Below are positions 1 through 8,450 of a stretch of DNA of 35,071 nt, piece by piece (the first letter of the stretch is position 1; every line of letters starts with the position of its first letter). The DNA is from Candidatus Kapaibacterium sp. (lineage in GTDB: Bacteria > Bacteroidota > Ignavibacteria > Kapaibacteriales > UBA2268): assembly GCA_026390695.1 (NCBI GenBank), contig JAPLFL010000122.1, positions 1 to 35,071 of the forward strand. Direction: 5' to 3'. Under the pieces are notes generated by a model. The model did no database searches, was not told where the DNA came from, and saw nothing but the letters and a program-made list of their open reading frames with translations. A program made the translations under genes and the position numbers.

Positions 1-207
1 CAGAACTATATGAATTGGTTTAGAATACAAAAGACAATGAATGGAAATATAAATAATTACTTAAAGTTAGCGCTGACATCAAATTCATCATTTGTTTCAG
101 CAAACAATTTATCTACACAATATGTTATATCATAGCCATTTTATTCAACATTAATAAACAATTTAAAAAATAATTTGGATATTTCGGAAAAGATGTGCAA
201 TTTTGTA
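1..207. other. AT-rich non-coding stretch
   Basis: I see no convincing gene here. Open frames are short and lack recognisable protein motifs. One minus-strand frame runs through the tRNA that follows and is an artefact. No clear promoter could be assigned for the downstream tRNA. Confidence 0.5.
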
Positions 208-231
208 ATCTTGTTTTTTCGAAAACAAGAT

Positions 232-313
232 GGAGAGTTCGCATAATGGTATTGCAGCGGTCTTGAAAACCGCCGGGCGCAAGCCTGTGGGGGTTCGAGT
301 CCCTCACTCTCCG
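232..313 (+). tRNA. tRNA-Ser (anticodon UGA)
   Basis: The sequence folds as a class II tRNA. The acceptor stem GGAGAGT (232-238) pairs with ACTCTCC (306-312), followed by discriminator G313. The D-stem is GCA/TGC. The anticodon stem GCGGT/ACCGC encloses the loop CTTGAAA, giving anticodon TGA, which reads UCA serine codons. There is a variable arm (about 274-288) and a T-arm with loop TTCGAGT. The 3' CCA is not encoded; CAG follows the discriminator. A perfect 10-bp hairpin abuts the 5' end and a terminator follows 8 bases downstream. Confidence 0.95.
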
Positions 314-320
314 CAGCAAT

Positions 321-354
321 AAAAAAGCCCTTTGATATAAAAGGGCTTTTTTTT
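321..354. terminator. Bidirectional rho-independent terminator
   Basis: An A-rich arm plus GCCCTTT, a short ATA-rich loop, then AAAGGGC and a T tract form a strong hairpin with A and T runs on either side, so it can act on both strands. It ends the tRNA-Ser transcript on the plus strand and the convergent minus-strand operon whose last gene (permease) stops at 397. Confidence 0.85.
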
Positions 355-396
355 ATTTATATATCCTTGAGACAGCTTCGTCGATAAGTAGTTCCT

Positions 397-2010
397 TTAT
401 TTTCTGGCCATGTTAATCACACTATGCTTTCTGCCATACCAGAAATAAACCAATCCACCGATTAATAACCATATTCCTAATCTCAGCCAGTTAACTTCAT
501 CCAAAGAAAACATCATTGCCAAGTTGAATGCAATTCCTAAAGGTGCAACAATCCATAGTGCCGGAGCTCGGAATGGTCTTTCTCGTGATGGTTCCTTATA
601 TCTCATAAACATTACGGCAGCACAAACCATGACAAAAGCAAGTAGTGTGCCGATATTGACTAATTCTGCAATTTTACTGATAGGAATAAATGCAGCAATT
701 AATGATACCACAAATCCAGTTAGTAATGATGCTTTATATGGTGTTTTATATTTGGGGTGTAATTCTCCGAAAATGCCCTTTGGTAGCAGCCCATCCTTGC
801 TCATTGCATAAAATATTCGTGACTGCCCCATCAGCATTACAATTGTAACGGATGTCAGTCCTGCAATAGCTGCAATAGAAATAATAAACACTGCGAATTT
901 CAGGCCTTGACTGGCAAAAGCATAAGCTATAGGTGCATTTACATCAATATTTGAGTACTTAACCATTCCAGTCAAAACAAGAGCAACAAGTATATATAAA
1001 ACTGTGCATACAAGTAGAGATACTATGATTCCAAACGGCACATCTTTTTTAGGATTCGTTGCTTCTCCTGCCTGCGTTGAGACAGTATCAAAGCCAATAT
1101 ATGCAAAAAATATGTAAGCGGCACCGGAGAGAATACCCATAAATCCATAAGCCTCACGTGAATTGCCTGCCTGAGTCACTATCATTGCCTTTTCAGGAAT
1201 AAATGGAGTCCAGTTTTTTATATCGATATACATGGATCCGACAACGATTATAAACAAAACTACAGTTAATTTGATAGCAACCATAATGATATTTGTGTTT
1301 GCCGCTTCTTTTATTCCTTTAACCAGAATAAATGTAACAAGCCAAATAATAAGAAAAGCCGGTAGATTAAATGAGAAATGATATCCGAAAATCGTTGGTA
1401 AATCTAAGGAAGAATAATGAGTTAATAATTCACTTGTTTTATCAGCATTTCCGGCAACTTTCTCTATGGCTGTATTAGCAGTAAACGAATCAACCGAGAG
1501 CCACATTGGCAGCTTCAATCCGAATAAATTTAAAAATTTACCGACATAGCCTGACCAGCCAACGGCTACAGCACCTGAAGCCATGGCATATTCGAGAATT
1601 AAGTCCCAGCCGATAATCCATGCAAAAAGCTCACCCATTGTGGCATAAGAGTAGGCATAAGCCGAGCCTTCTACCGGTAAAAAAGAAGCAAATTCAGCAT
1701 AACATAAGGCTGCAAATGTACATCCAATACCAGCAATTACAAATGATAGGGCTAAAGCCGGGCCTGCATGTTCACGAGCTCCTATTCCTGTCATAACAAA
1801 AATGCCAGCACCTATAATTGCTCCAACACCTATTGCTGTCAAATTCCACTTCCCAAGGACTCTTTGCAATCCGCTTTTCTTCATATCTTCCTGAAAAGCT
1901 TCGATTGGTTTCCTTATAAATAGAATCCCTTTCCATTTCACAATCTGAAATATCAGATAAAGTGTTACCACAGCCGTAAGAGAGATTAAAAAGATTTCAA
2001 TATTCGACAT
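397..2010 (-). CDS. APC-family amino acid permease
   Basis: A 537-residue polytopic inner-membrane protein of the amino acid-polyamine-organocation superfamily, closest in look to the CAT/YfnA group. The diagnostic first core helix GVGAIIGAGIFVMTG lies at residues 61-75, followed by a second core helix with FAALCYAEFASFLPVEGSAY. About twelve hydrophobic core segments are visible, plus one extra N-terminal membrane segment (residues 5-25) and a charged linker before the core. Substrate cannot be read from sequence; cationic or neutral amino acids are typical for the family. The ATG at 2008-2010 is preceded by AGGAGC at good spacing. It is the last gene of a minus-strand run, 39 bases after coaE and just before a terminator, so cotranscription is likely. 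Confidence 0.9.
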   Translation of the reverse strand: MSNIEIFLISLTAVVTLYLIFQIVKWKGILFIRKPIEAFQEDMKKSGLQRVLGKWNLTAIGVGAIIGAGIFVMTGIGAREHAGPALALSFVIAGIGCTFAALCYAEFASFLPVEGSAYAYSYATMGELFAWIIGWDLILEYAMASGAVAVGWSGYVGKFLNLFGLKLPMWLSVDSFTANTAIEKVAGNADKTSELLTHYSSLDLPTIFGYHFSFNLPAFLIIWLVTFILVKGIKEAANTNIIMVAIKLTVVLFIIVVGSMYIDIKNWTPFIPEKAMIVTQAGNSREAYGFMGILSGAAYIFFAYIGFDTVSTQAGEATNPKKDVPFGIIVSLLVCTVLYILVALVLTGMVKYSNIDVNAPIAYAFASQGLKFAVFIISIAAIAGLTSVTIVMLMGQSRIFYAMSKDGLLPKGIFGELHPKYKTPYKASLLTGFVVSLIAAFIPISKIAELVNIGTLLAFVMVCAAVMFMRYKEPSRERPFRAPALWIVAPLGIAFNLAMMFSLDEVNWLRLGIWLLIGGLVYFWYGRKHSVINMARK

Positions 2011-2049
2011 AATTCGCTCCTATATGATGATTATTCTATTCTTGTTAAA

Positions 2050-2688
2050 TTATTTAGCAATCTCTTTTAACACATTTAATAAAAACATGGCTGATTCCTC
2101 AAGCTCAGAAAGTGTTTTATTATTTTCAATTGCAAAATCAGCGAAATTCCGCTTTGCTACCGGATCTAATTGGTTTTGTAGAATCAAATTAATATGCTCG
2201 ATTGCTAAACCTCTGCTCTGGGCGCGTTTCACGCAAATATCAGGTTCAGCAAATACATCAATTATATAATCAAATCCTTCATCAAGATTTGTTTCATAAA
2301 TTAAAGCACTTTCGATAAATACTAATTTTGATCCACCCCCCTCGTACATATCAGTTAGTTCAATCATTTCTTCAATTACAAAAGGATGAACGATGGTATT
2401 AAGAAGCATCAGTTTATTTTCCGTCGAAGAAAAGACTATTTCAGATAGCTTCTTTCTTATTACCAGATCATCGCTATCAAAAATATCATTTCCAAACGCC
2501 TGTTTCAGAGCTGCTTTTGCCTGATTATTAAAATTCATGACTTTGTGAGCCAACAGATCAGTAAAGATAACCGGATAGCCTTTGCCCTGATAAACTTGCC
2601 CTACTGTGGTTTTTCCGCTTGCTATACCGCCCGTTATCCCTATGACCAAACAATTCCTGTCCGTATTAAGTGTCAAACTCTTCCCCAT
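2050..2688 (-). CDS. coaE: Dephospho-CoA kinase
   Basis: A 212-residue cytoplasmic kinase that phosphorylates the 3' hydroxyl of dephospho-CoA, the last step of coenzyme A synthesis. The P-loop GGIASGKTT is at residues 20-28. The family Asp-containing motif (FTDLLAHKV) is near residue 44. A LID-like Arg-rich segment (CVKRAQSRG) follows. Length is normal for the family. An N-terminal extension of about ten residues precedes the first strand, so the start could be slightly internal. The ATG directly follows the stop of the DUF2723 gene (TAAATG, zero spacing), which suggests coupled translation. Confidence 0.93.
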   Translation of the reverse strand: MGKSLTLNTDRNCLVIGITGGIASGKTTVGQVYQGKGYPVIFTDLLAHKVMNFNNQAKAALKQAFGNDIFDSDDLVIRKKLSEIVFSSTENKLMLLNTIVHPFVIEEMIELTDMYEGGGSKLVFIESALIYETNLDEGFDYIIDVFAEPDICVKRAQSRGLAIEHINLILQNQLDPVAKRNFADFAIENNKTLSELEESAMFLLNVLKEIAK

Positions 2689-4680
2689 TTATTTTTTTTC
2701 CAAAGGTGATTGTATATTTTCAATCTGATAAAGCGCGTCTTTTGCCAATTTATTATCCTTATCAGCCCTCAATGCTTCATTGAAAGCTTTTGTTGCAAGT
2801 TCTTTATCTCCGTTAAACATTGCATATCTTCCGATATTTACCAAATTGACAGCAACTGTTGAGGCAATTCCTTTTTCAAGGTGCCCATCCTTTCCTTTAA
2901 GAGATTCTAAAAATTTGTTGATGTCAATATTTCTTAGAAAGACTGGTTCTATTTTTTGTCGTCTTTCTAATCTTAATGCGAATCCTTCAGGAATTAATTG
3001 ATTGCCGTCGATAATGAATTTCACATCATCGGCAGACCAGTTCCCCTGCCCGCTCTGGTCTGGCAAAGCTACATCTATCGTAATATAAACAGGAATGGAA
3101 TCGCTGATATTTCTTACAAAACTTCTGATAAGTTCAAGGAAATGTTGCTGAATTGTAGGACTGGTCTCATTGTGTGATTCAAATTTCTCCAGATCAATCA
3201 TAAAACGATCGAGTTCTACCTTGCTATGATTCATTCTGCGGGGATACCAGTGTCTTAATTGCTCAGGATACCATGTCCGCCGCAATAGCTCTTTATCTAT
3301 TATAGTAACATCGGGTCGGAATCCTTCAACCCTTTGTTTATACCAAAATGCCGAAACCCAATAATCCCATTGAGACGAAATAATTATTGAATTAGGTCTG
3401 ATATTTTCTGCTAAAATTCGAGTGTATTCAGGCACAAGAATATCATCTGATCTATTGTTTTCGTGATAATTCAAGGCCACAGAAATAGCAGGAATAATAA
3501 AGAATGAGATAATCAAACTTTTATTAAATCTTGCAATAAAATACAAACCCATCAGCATTATAAGGAATAGAACTGTATATGAAGTCACGAAATAAGTATC
3601 AATATCATGAATATTATAGTTTAGCGTGTAAAGTAAGCTGGATACGAATGTAATTAATAAAAAAATCAGTATGGTGGCGGACATTTTGCCTAATTTATAA
3701 ATTCCGAGAATAAGTGGAACTATTCCGATATAAGCGAATTGGAGAGGAAATATTTCATAATAATGCTTAAAATTGGCTTTGAAAGCAGCCATTCCGGTAA
3801 ACATCCACACCTGATATTGCTTTCCAAGCACATGATAAGAAAACTTATCTAAGCCACGTGATACCCATCCCCAATTAAAGTCAGGGAATGAAGAGCTTCG
3901 AATAAATGGGAAGATGTATAAGCTGCCGCCCAGAGCCATTGCTATTAATAGTAATCCGAAAAGTTTAAAATTTGTTACTGAAAAATCCGCCTTTTTTGTC
4001 GGACTTTTGAAAAATAAAAATATACATCCCGGAACAAGCAATATTGTTGTCAGATGGTTCGAAAAGCTGATTCCAAGCATTAAAGCAGCGAATAATTTTA
4101 GTTTTGAATTATCTTTTATTGATGATAATAGAGAAAAATAGATAACTGAATTCAAAGTGAGCAATTGCAATGAGTAAACTTCGATGGCATTTGCCTGACC
4201 CCATATAGTTAATGCAGTGCCATAAATAAGTGCTGCAGCAGCCGCAATTAAAGATATTGAATATTTACCGAATTCCGAATTACTTTTAGCATTTTTTTTC
4301 GATTTGAAGGATGATTCCTTCGCTAAACAAAACCGAATTAATAGTAATGAAGTTGAATAAAAAACTGCTGCTGATGCAGCCGTACAAATAGCGGCAAAAG
4401 CATTCATAGCTTTTATCGGACTAAGAAAATAAGCTAATTTAATCCATATATGCCCAAGTATAATAAATAAGGGATAACCAGTCGGATGGGCAACACCGAG
4501 ACTATAGCAGGCTCCTGCCAATTCTCCGCTATCAGTAAAACTCAGATCAGGTGTCATTGTAACTAAATACAATCCTGATAATAGAATAAATACTGCCAGT
4601 CCTATTAAAAAGGGAACGTTCGTTATCTTTTTAAAAAATGATTTAGTTAGAATTTCATCACTTGTGATATTTTCGGTCAT
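2689..4680 (-). CDS. DUF2723 (TMEM260-like) membrane glycosyltransferase candidate with C-terminal TPR
   Basis: A 663-residue protein with about a dozen membrane helices. It carries the hallmark DUF2723 N-terminus: helix 1 (about 24-43), then TPDLSFTDSGELAGACYSLG and HPTGYP (residues 43-70). The acidic pair D50/E53 sits in the first loop, where GT-C enzymes keep their catalytic acid. Eukaryotic TMEM260, which shares this domain, is a protein O-mannosyltransferase, and Bacteroidota homologues are suspected to act in protein O-glycosylation. The sugar and acceptor here are inference. The soluble C-terminal part (from about 410) ends in a TPR-like helix pair. The start overlaps the queD stop by four bases (ATGA), so translation is coupled; no separate ribosome binding site is seen. 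Confidence 0.85.
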   Translation of the reverse strand: MTENITSDEILTKSFFKKITNVPFLIGLAVFILLSGLYLVTMTPDLSFTDSGELAGACYSLGVAHPTGYPLFIILGHIWIKLAYFLSPIKAMNAFAAICTAASAAVFYSTSLLLIRFCLAKESSFKSKKNAKSNSEFGKYSISLIAAAAALIYGTALTIWGQANAIEVYSLQLLTLNSVIYFSLLSSIKDNSKLKLFAALMLGISFSNHLTTILLVPGCIFLFFKSPTKKADFSVTNFKLFGLLLIAMALGGSLYIFPFIRSSSFPDFNWGWVSRGLDKFSYHVLGKQYQVWMFTGMAAFKANFKHYYEIFPLQFAYIGIVPLILGIYKLGKMSATILIFLLITFVSSLLYTLNYNIHDIDTYFVTSYTVLFLIMLMGLYFIARFNKSLIISFFIIPAISVALNYHENNRSDDILVPEYTRILAENIRPNSIIISSQWDYWVSAFWYKQRVEGFRPDVTIIDKELLRRTWYPEQLRHWYPRRMNHSKVELDRFMIDLEKFESHNETSPTIQQHFLELIRSFVRNISDSIPVYITIDVALPDQSGQGNWSADDVKFIIDGNQLIPEGFALRLERRQKIEPVFLRNIDINKFLESLKGKDGHLEKGIASTVAVNLVNIGRYAMFNGDKELATKAFNEALRADKDNKLAKDALYQIENIQSPLEKK

Positions 4681-5111
4681 GATATTTTTTTATTATTTAA
4701 ATTCATTGACATCTCAGCATAAGAATCCTGAGTCTCATTTAATTTTATTGTTATTAATTTTAAATTTTCATATACGTTGAGAGTGTCTGAAAGCTCTTTT
4801 ATCATAAATTCACAAATATTTTCAGCAGTAGTTTGTTTGGAAATTATGTGATGTTTAAAAGAGTTATTTTTCAAAAAATCGAGAACAATTTTATCATCTT
4901 TCTGGACGATAAAACTGTGATCTAACTTGGATATCAGTGAATCTACGATGTGCCCGAGTTTATAATAATCCAGGACGATACCGTTTGAATCAACCTCACC
5001 CTCAATCTCTATGGTTGCTTTATAGGAATGACCATGAATATTTTTGCATAGACCCTCGTGGAAAGACAGTCTGTGTCCCATTTCCCACTTAAATTCCTTT
5101 GCAATTTTCAT
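4677..5111 (-). CDS. queD: 6-carboxy-5,6,7,8-tetrahydropterin synthase (QueD)
   Basis: A 144-residue member of the 6-pyruvoyl-tetrahydropterin synthase fold. QueD converts dihydroneopterin triphosphate to 6-carboxytetrahydropterin in the pathway to 7-deazaguanine and queuosine. Zinc ligands H13, H26 and H28 are present (MGHRLSFHEGLCKNIHGHSY region), as is the catalytic C22 of the CxxxHGH motif. LDHSFI and the late Glu of LNETQDS complete the active site. AAGGA lies before the ATG, inside the end of queF, which is five bases upstream. The pairing with queF supports the QueD assignment over a eukaryote-type PTPS. Confidence 0.93.
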   Translation of the reverse strand: MKIAKEFKWEMGHRLSFHEGLCKNIHGHSYKATIEIEGEVDSNGIVLDYYKLGHIVDSLISKLDHSFIVQKDDKIVLDFLKNNSFKHHIISKQTTAENICEFMIKELSDTLNVYENLKLITIKLNETQDSYAEMSMNLNNKKIS

Positions 5112-5116
5112 GTTAA

Positions 5117-5470
5117 TTAGTCCTTTTTTAAATAATTAACTTTAATTATAGAATTCATCCCGCCACGAGCAGTCCACTGGCTGATGATTTCCATTTGAAG
5201 CGGTTTACAAGCCTCAACAAGATCATCAAGTATCTTATTTGTTACTGCTTCGTAAAAGATGCCCTCATTGCGATATTCCATAAAATAATATTTCAATGAT
5301 TTAAGTTCGAGGCAGATTTCATCAGGAATATAACGAATGGTAATTGTACCGAAATCAGGAAGACCTGTTATAGGACAAACCGAAGTAAACTCAGGATTGA
5401 TATGAGTAATTTCATAATTCCTGCCAGCCGCAGGATTGGGGAAAGTTTCAATTTTATTCACAATTTTCAA
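5117..5470 (-). CDS. queF: NADPH-dependent 7-cyano-7-deazaguanine reductase (QueF, short form)
   Basis: QueF reduces preQ0 nitrile to the preQ1 amine for queuosine tRNA modification. The unimodular form is seen here, with thioimide-forming C32 (TSVCPITGLPDFG), proton donor D39, the substrate-binding FYE segment and the QWTARGGMNS motif. At 117 residues it is shorter than typical members (about 150). The protein begins almost exactly at the conserved ETFPN region, so little N-terminus is left. No in-frame ATG exists between the cheB stop (5525-5527) and the conserved region. The start must therefore be the TTG at 5468-5470 or the GTG at 5459-5461, neither with a good Shine-Dalgarno. It heads the queF-queD-DUF2723-coaE-permease run. 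Confidence 0.88.
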   Translation of the reverse strand: MKIVNKIETFPNPAAGRNYEITHINPEFTSVCPITGLPDFGTITIRYIPDEICLELKSLKYYFMEYRNEGIFYEAVTNKILDDLVEACKPLQMEIISQWTARGGMNSIIKVNYLKKD

Positions 5471-5475
5471 ACCGA

Positions 5476-5505
5476 ATAAAAAAAATCCGACAATAGCCGG
5501 ATTTT
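5476..5505 (-). terminator. Rho-independent terminator of cheB
   Basis: On the minus strand AAAATCCG (5505-5498) and CGGATTTT (5489-5482) form an 8-bp stem around an 8-base loop, followed by a run of T. It sits between the cheB stop (5525) and the queF start (5470) and should end most cheB transcripts. Its T tract reaches to within a few bases of the queF TTG. Confidence 0.75.
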
Positions 5506-5524
5506 CAAAATATAAAAAAATTAG

Positions 5525-6565
5525 TTATGCTTCATTTTTGTTAAAATATACTTTCAAATTAGCAGCCAATGGAAAAACAGTTTCGGAAATTGACTTTGCA
5601 ATATCATCTAATCCTACCACCTTGGCATTTATACCAGTCTGAATCGTAGAATTTGGCATAGATGGTGCAACGCATGTTTCGGGATTCTGAATTATAACAG
5701 GCCCTTTGACACTTGCTATTTGAACTGCTCCCTGTGCGCCGTCCCTTCCTAATCCGGTTAAAACCACTCCTATGCAATATTTACCGAATGCTTCGGCAGC
5801 ACTACGGAACAGAGGATCAATGGCTGGACGAACGAAATTTTCCTTGGGCCCGTCATCTAAAAATAATTTAAAGGATTTTGAATCAATTCGCATGTGTTTA
5901 TCACCCGGAGCAAGATAAATGTTCCCCGGTTCAGCAAGAAGCCCATTGGAAGCCAGATGCACCTTGAGTGAAGTCTCTTTTTGGAGCCTCAATGAAAATG
6001 TTTCAAGCATCCATGATGGCCCATGTTGAACAATAAAAAATGCAAGGTTATCTACGTTAGTTAAATTTTTGAACAGTTCTATTAGAGTTGGAGGGCCTCC
6101 AGTGCTTGTTCCGATAAATACTCCAACAAAGGGCGGATGAATATTCACATCATGAGTCACGATTTTATCAACTCCTTTTAATTGAGTCTGTGAATGTCTG
6201 TCCAAACCATCTTTTAACCGGGTCAGTAGCTCATCTACATCAATCGGCTTTGCTATATAATCATCAGCTCCTGATTCGAGTGCATAAGTACGAGCTCCTT
6301 CCGATACTAAAGCCGTAATCATAATTATTAATGGCAAATCAACCAGTTTTTCTCTTGCTCTTCGGATTACTTCAATTCCATCAATTTGTGGCATCATCCA
6401 ATCCGTTAAAAGAGCATCGAATTTTTCATGTTCCAAATGCATTAGGGCATCAATACCATTATGCGCTACTACAGCCGAATATCCGGCTTTGGTCAATATT
6501 CTCTTTAAAAGAATTGCATTCGTTATTTCGTCCTCAACAACTAATATTTTCTTTAATTCAGACAT
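5525..6565 (-). CDS. cheB: Chemotaxis response regulator / protein-glutamate methylesterase CheB
   Basis: A 346-residue two-domain protein. The receiver domain (1-120) has the acidic pocket E11/D12, phospho-acceptor D55 (LLTDWMMP) and K106. The CheB methylesterase domain (about 145-335) has the catalytic triad S154 (GTSTGGP), H181 (VQHGP) and D275 (LTGLGRDG). Phosphorylated CheB demethylates or deamidates glutamyl residues of chemoreceptors. I chose the ATG at 6563-6565 because it gives a normal receiver N-terminus (MSELKKILVVEDE); a further upstream TTG is possible. No cheR, cheA or receptor genes are in this window, so the partners are elsewhere. It is divergent from dut, with a possible promoter at 6685-6715. 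Confidence 0.93.
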   Translation of the reverse strand: MSELKKILVVEDEITNAILLKRILTKAGYSAVVAHNGIDALMHLEHEKFDALLTDWMMPQIDGIEVIRRAREKLVDLPLIIMITALVSEGARTYALESGADDYIAKPIDVDELLTRLKDGLDRHSQTQLKGVDKIVTHDVNIHPPFVGVFIGTSTGGPPTLIELFKNLTNVDNLAFFIVQHGPSWMLETFSLRLQKETSLKVHLASNGLLAEPGNIYLAPGDKHMRIDSKSFKLFLDDGPKENFVRPAIDPLFRSAAEAFGKYCIGVVLTGLGRDGAQGAVQIASVKGPVIIQNPETCVAPSMPNSTIQTGINAKVVGLDDIAKSISETVFPLAANLKVYFNKNEA

Positions 6566-6684
6566 TTTTATATATAAATTTATTAACAATCAAAATTTAA
6601 AATTACAATTTCCAATGTAAAAACAACTAATTATATTACAAGTAATTCACTTTTTCCATAATTTTTTATTAATTTACTAAGGCT

Positions 6685-6715
6685 CAAAGTTACAACAATT
6701 TTTATTATTAGCAAA
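6685..6715 (-). promoter_or_regulatory. Candidate Bacteroidota-type promoter for cheB
   Basis: On the minus strand TTTG (6715-6712), exactly 19 bases, then TAACTTTG (6692-6685) match the Bacteroidota primary-sigma consensus TTTG-N19-TAnnTTTG. It lies in the cheB/dut divergent region and points to cheB, with an expected leader of about 110 bases. Other intergenic regions here lack clear copies, so a chance match in AT-rich DNA is possible. Confidence 0.35.
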
Positions 6716-6744
6716 ATGAATTTTCAAAATTGATTAACATTAAT

Positions 6745-7215
6745 ATGATAGATTTAAAAGTAGGAATTAAAAGATTATCTGAAGAATTTAATGATTTACA
6801 ATTGCCTGTGTATGCCACTGTTGGTTCTTCCGGTATGGATATCTTAGCAGCAATTCAAGAACCCATAGTATTGAAATCCCGTGAAGTGAAGTTAATTCCG
6901 ACGAATTTGGCTATAGCTCTGCCTATCGGATATGAATGCCAGGTTAGGTCTCGCAGCGGACTTGCAGCAAAGAATGGAATTTTTGCTTTAAATTCTCCCG
7001 GAACTGTAGATAGCGATTATCGTGGAGAAATTAAGGTTATTCTTGCAAATTTTGGTGACGAAGAATTTACAATAAATCGAGGTGATCGGATAGCTCAATT
7101 GGTCATTGCCAAGCATGAAAGAGCAGTTTGGGAAATTTCCGATACACTGGATGAAACTCATCGTTCCTCCGGTGGCTTTGGTAGTACTGGAATTGCAGGT
7201 AATCTTCATGAATAA
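6745..7215 (+). CDS. dut: Deoxyuridine 5'-triphosphate nucleotidohydrolase
   Basis: A 156-residue homotrimeric-type dUTPase that hydrolyses dUTP to dUMP and pyrophosphate, keeping uracil out of DNA and feeding thymidylate synthesis. All five family motifs are present in order: SSGMDILA (28-35), RSRSGLA (68-74), [11 protein letters not shown] (86-96), GDRIAQLVI (113-121) and the C-terminal P-loop-like [10 protein letters not shown] (140-149). The ATG at 6745 is preferred; a TTG at 6730 would add five residues. Its 3' end overlaps the fmt start by eight bases. Confidence 0.95.
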   Translation: MIDLKVGIKRLSEEFNDLQLPVYATVGSSGMDILAAIQEPIVLKSREVKLIPTNLAIALPIGYECQVRSRSGLAAKNGIFALNSPGTVDSDYRGEIKVILANFGDEEFTINRGDRIAQLVIAKHERAVWEISDTLDETHRSSGGFGSTGIAGNLHE

Positions 7216-8140
7216 TAATAAAATAAAAATCGTTTTCATGGGAACTCCTGATTTCTCAGTTCCCGCTCTTAGATTACTCCATTCAAAATATACAATAGAA
7301 GCTGTTGTAACAAGTGCAGACAAGCCAAAAGGTCGTGGATTACAGCTTCTGCCAAGTCCAGTTAAAATTGAAGCAGTGAAGTTAAATATTCCAGTGCTAC
7401 AGCCAGTATCACTAAAGGATCCTGAATTTGTTTCTTCTATTAGTATGATTCAGCCTGATATCATCGTAGTTATTGCTTTTAAGATTTTGCCCAAAGATAT
7501 TTATACTCAAGCAAAGATAGCATCATTCAATGTTCACGGCAGTTTGTTACCCAAATATCGCGGTGCTGCCCCTATTAACTGGGCAATCATCAACGGAGAT
7601 AGAAGATCAGGTCTTACTTCTTTTTTATTAAAGGAAATTGTTGATACAGGAGATATGTTATTAAAACGTGAGCTAAAGTTACCAGAAAACTGCACTGCCG
7701 GTGATTTATATGAGATGCTGATGCCAATTGCCGCTGAGATTGCAGTTTCTACCTGTGAATTGATTGTATCCGGCGAGTATAAACCTCTTCCACAGGACGA
7801 TGAAATAGCAAGCCCAGCACCAAAACTATTCAAAGAGAATTGCAGAATTAATTGGAATCAAAATGCAGAAATTGTTAAAAATTATATTCATGGGACTTCT
7901 CCTTTTCCTGGCTCCTGGACTGAGTATGATGGGCAAAGAGTGAAACTTTTCAGAATGGTTAATACAAGTAAAGTAATCGGTAAACCAGGTGAGTTTTTGA
8001 TTGATTCTAATCATTTTTATATTCAATGCTCAGATCATTGCTTATCTGTTGTCGAGCTACAGATGCCGGGACGCAAGCAAATGAAATGCTCTGATTTTAT
8101 TTCCGGCTTCAGGGGTGCTAAGACTGGGATTTTTGTTTAA
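7208..8140 (+). CDS. fmt: Methionyl-tRNA formyltransferase
   Basis: A 310-residue enzyme that formylates initiator Met-tRNA using 10-formyltetrahydrofolate. The Rossmann-like N-terminus ([16 protein letters not shown]) is followed by N108 and H110 in [20 protein letters not shown] and D146 in VDTGDM. These match the E. coli catalytic N106/H108/D144 with a constant offset of two. The C-terminal OB-like tRNA-binding domain starts at about 205. The ATG at 7208 overlaps the dut stop by eight bases and gives the correct N-terminus; longer reading from 7106 lies inside dut and is not used. Confidence 0.95.
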   Translation: MNNNKIKIVFMGTPDFSVPALRLLHSKYTIEAVVTSADKPKGRGLQLLPSPVKIEAVKLNIPVLQPVSLKDPEFVSSISMIQPDIIVVIAFKILPKDIYTQAKIASFNVHGSLLPKYRGAAPINWAIINGDRRSGLTSFLLKEIVDTGDMLLKRELKLPENCTAGDLYEMLMPIAAEIAVSTCELIVSGEYKPLPQDDEIASPAPKLFKENCRINWNQNAEIVKNYIHGTSPFPGSWTEYDGQRVKLFRMVNTSKVIGKPGEFLIDSNHFYIQCSDHCLSVVELQMPGRKQMKCSDFISGFRGAKTGIFV

Positions 8141-8159
8141 AACATTAATATTCGGGATT

Positions 8160-8450
8160 ATGAAGGTAAAAAACTATTATAAAATTCTTGGTGTTAGCAG
8201 AACCGCTTCTGCTGATGAAATTAAAGAAGCATATTACAAACTGGCTCAGAAACACCATCCTGATAAGGCTGGAACCCATGAGCATCATTTAAAAAAGTTT
8301 AAAGATATTTCCGAAGCATACAGAATACTTGGAAACCTTGAAAGCCGGCTTAATTACAGCCTTTTGTTAGATGTGAAAAAAGATTTTATTTCTGAGGTTG
8401 ATGATATTGAAATTGATAATGAATTAAAACAGAAATATCCTAAAAGATGA
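8160..8450 (+). CDS. Small J-domain (DnaJ-like) protein
   Basis: A 96-residue protein consisting of little more than a J domain: [12 protein letters not shown], helix II and the HPD tripeptide (H33-P34-D35) that stimulates Hsp70 ATPase, then the [14 protein letters not shown] helix. It lacks the Gly/Phe region, zinc fingers and C-terminal substrate domains of true DnaJ, so it is a class III co-chaperone. The acidic tail has no recognised motif. It starts 19 bases after fmt and its stop overlaps the next gene by four bases (ATGA). Its client is unknown. Confidence 0.85.
   Translation: MKVKNYYKILGVSRTASADEIKEAYYKLAQKHHPDKAGTHEHHLKKFKDISEAYRILGNLESRLNYSLLLDVKKDFISEVDDIEIDNELKQKYPKR

Noticed and set aside
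125-319. Minus-strand open frame overlapping tRNA-Ser
   Set aside because: It reads through the antisense of the tRNA and has no protein motif.
5471-5524. preQ1 riboswitch before queF
   Set aside because: The 54-base gap holds only the cheB terminator hairpin and T run; there is no aptamer-like pseudoknot or space for one.
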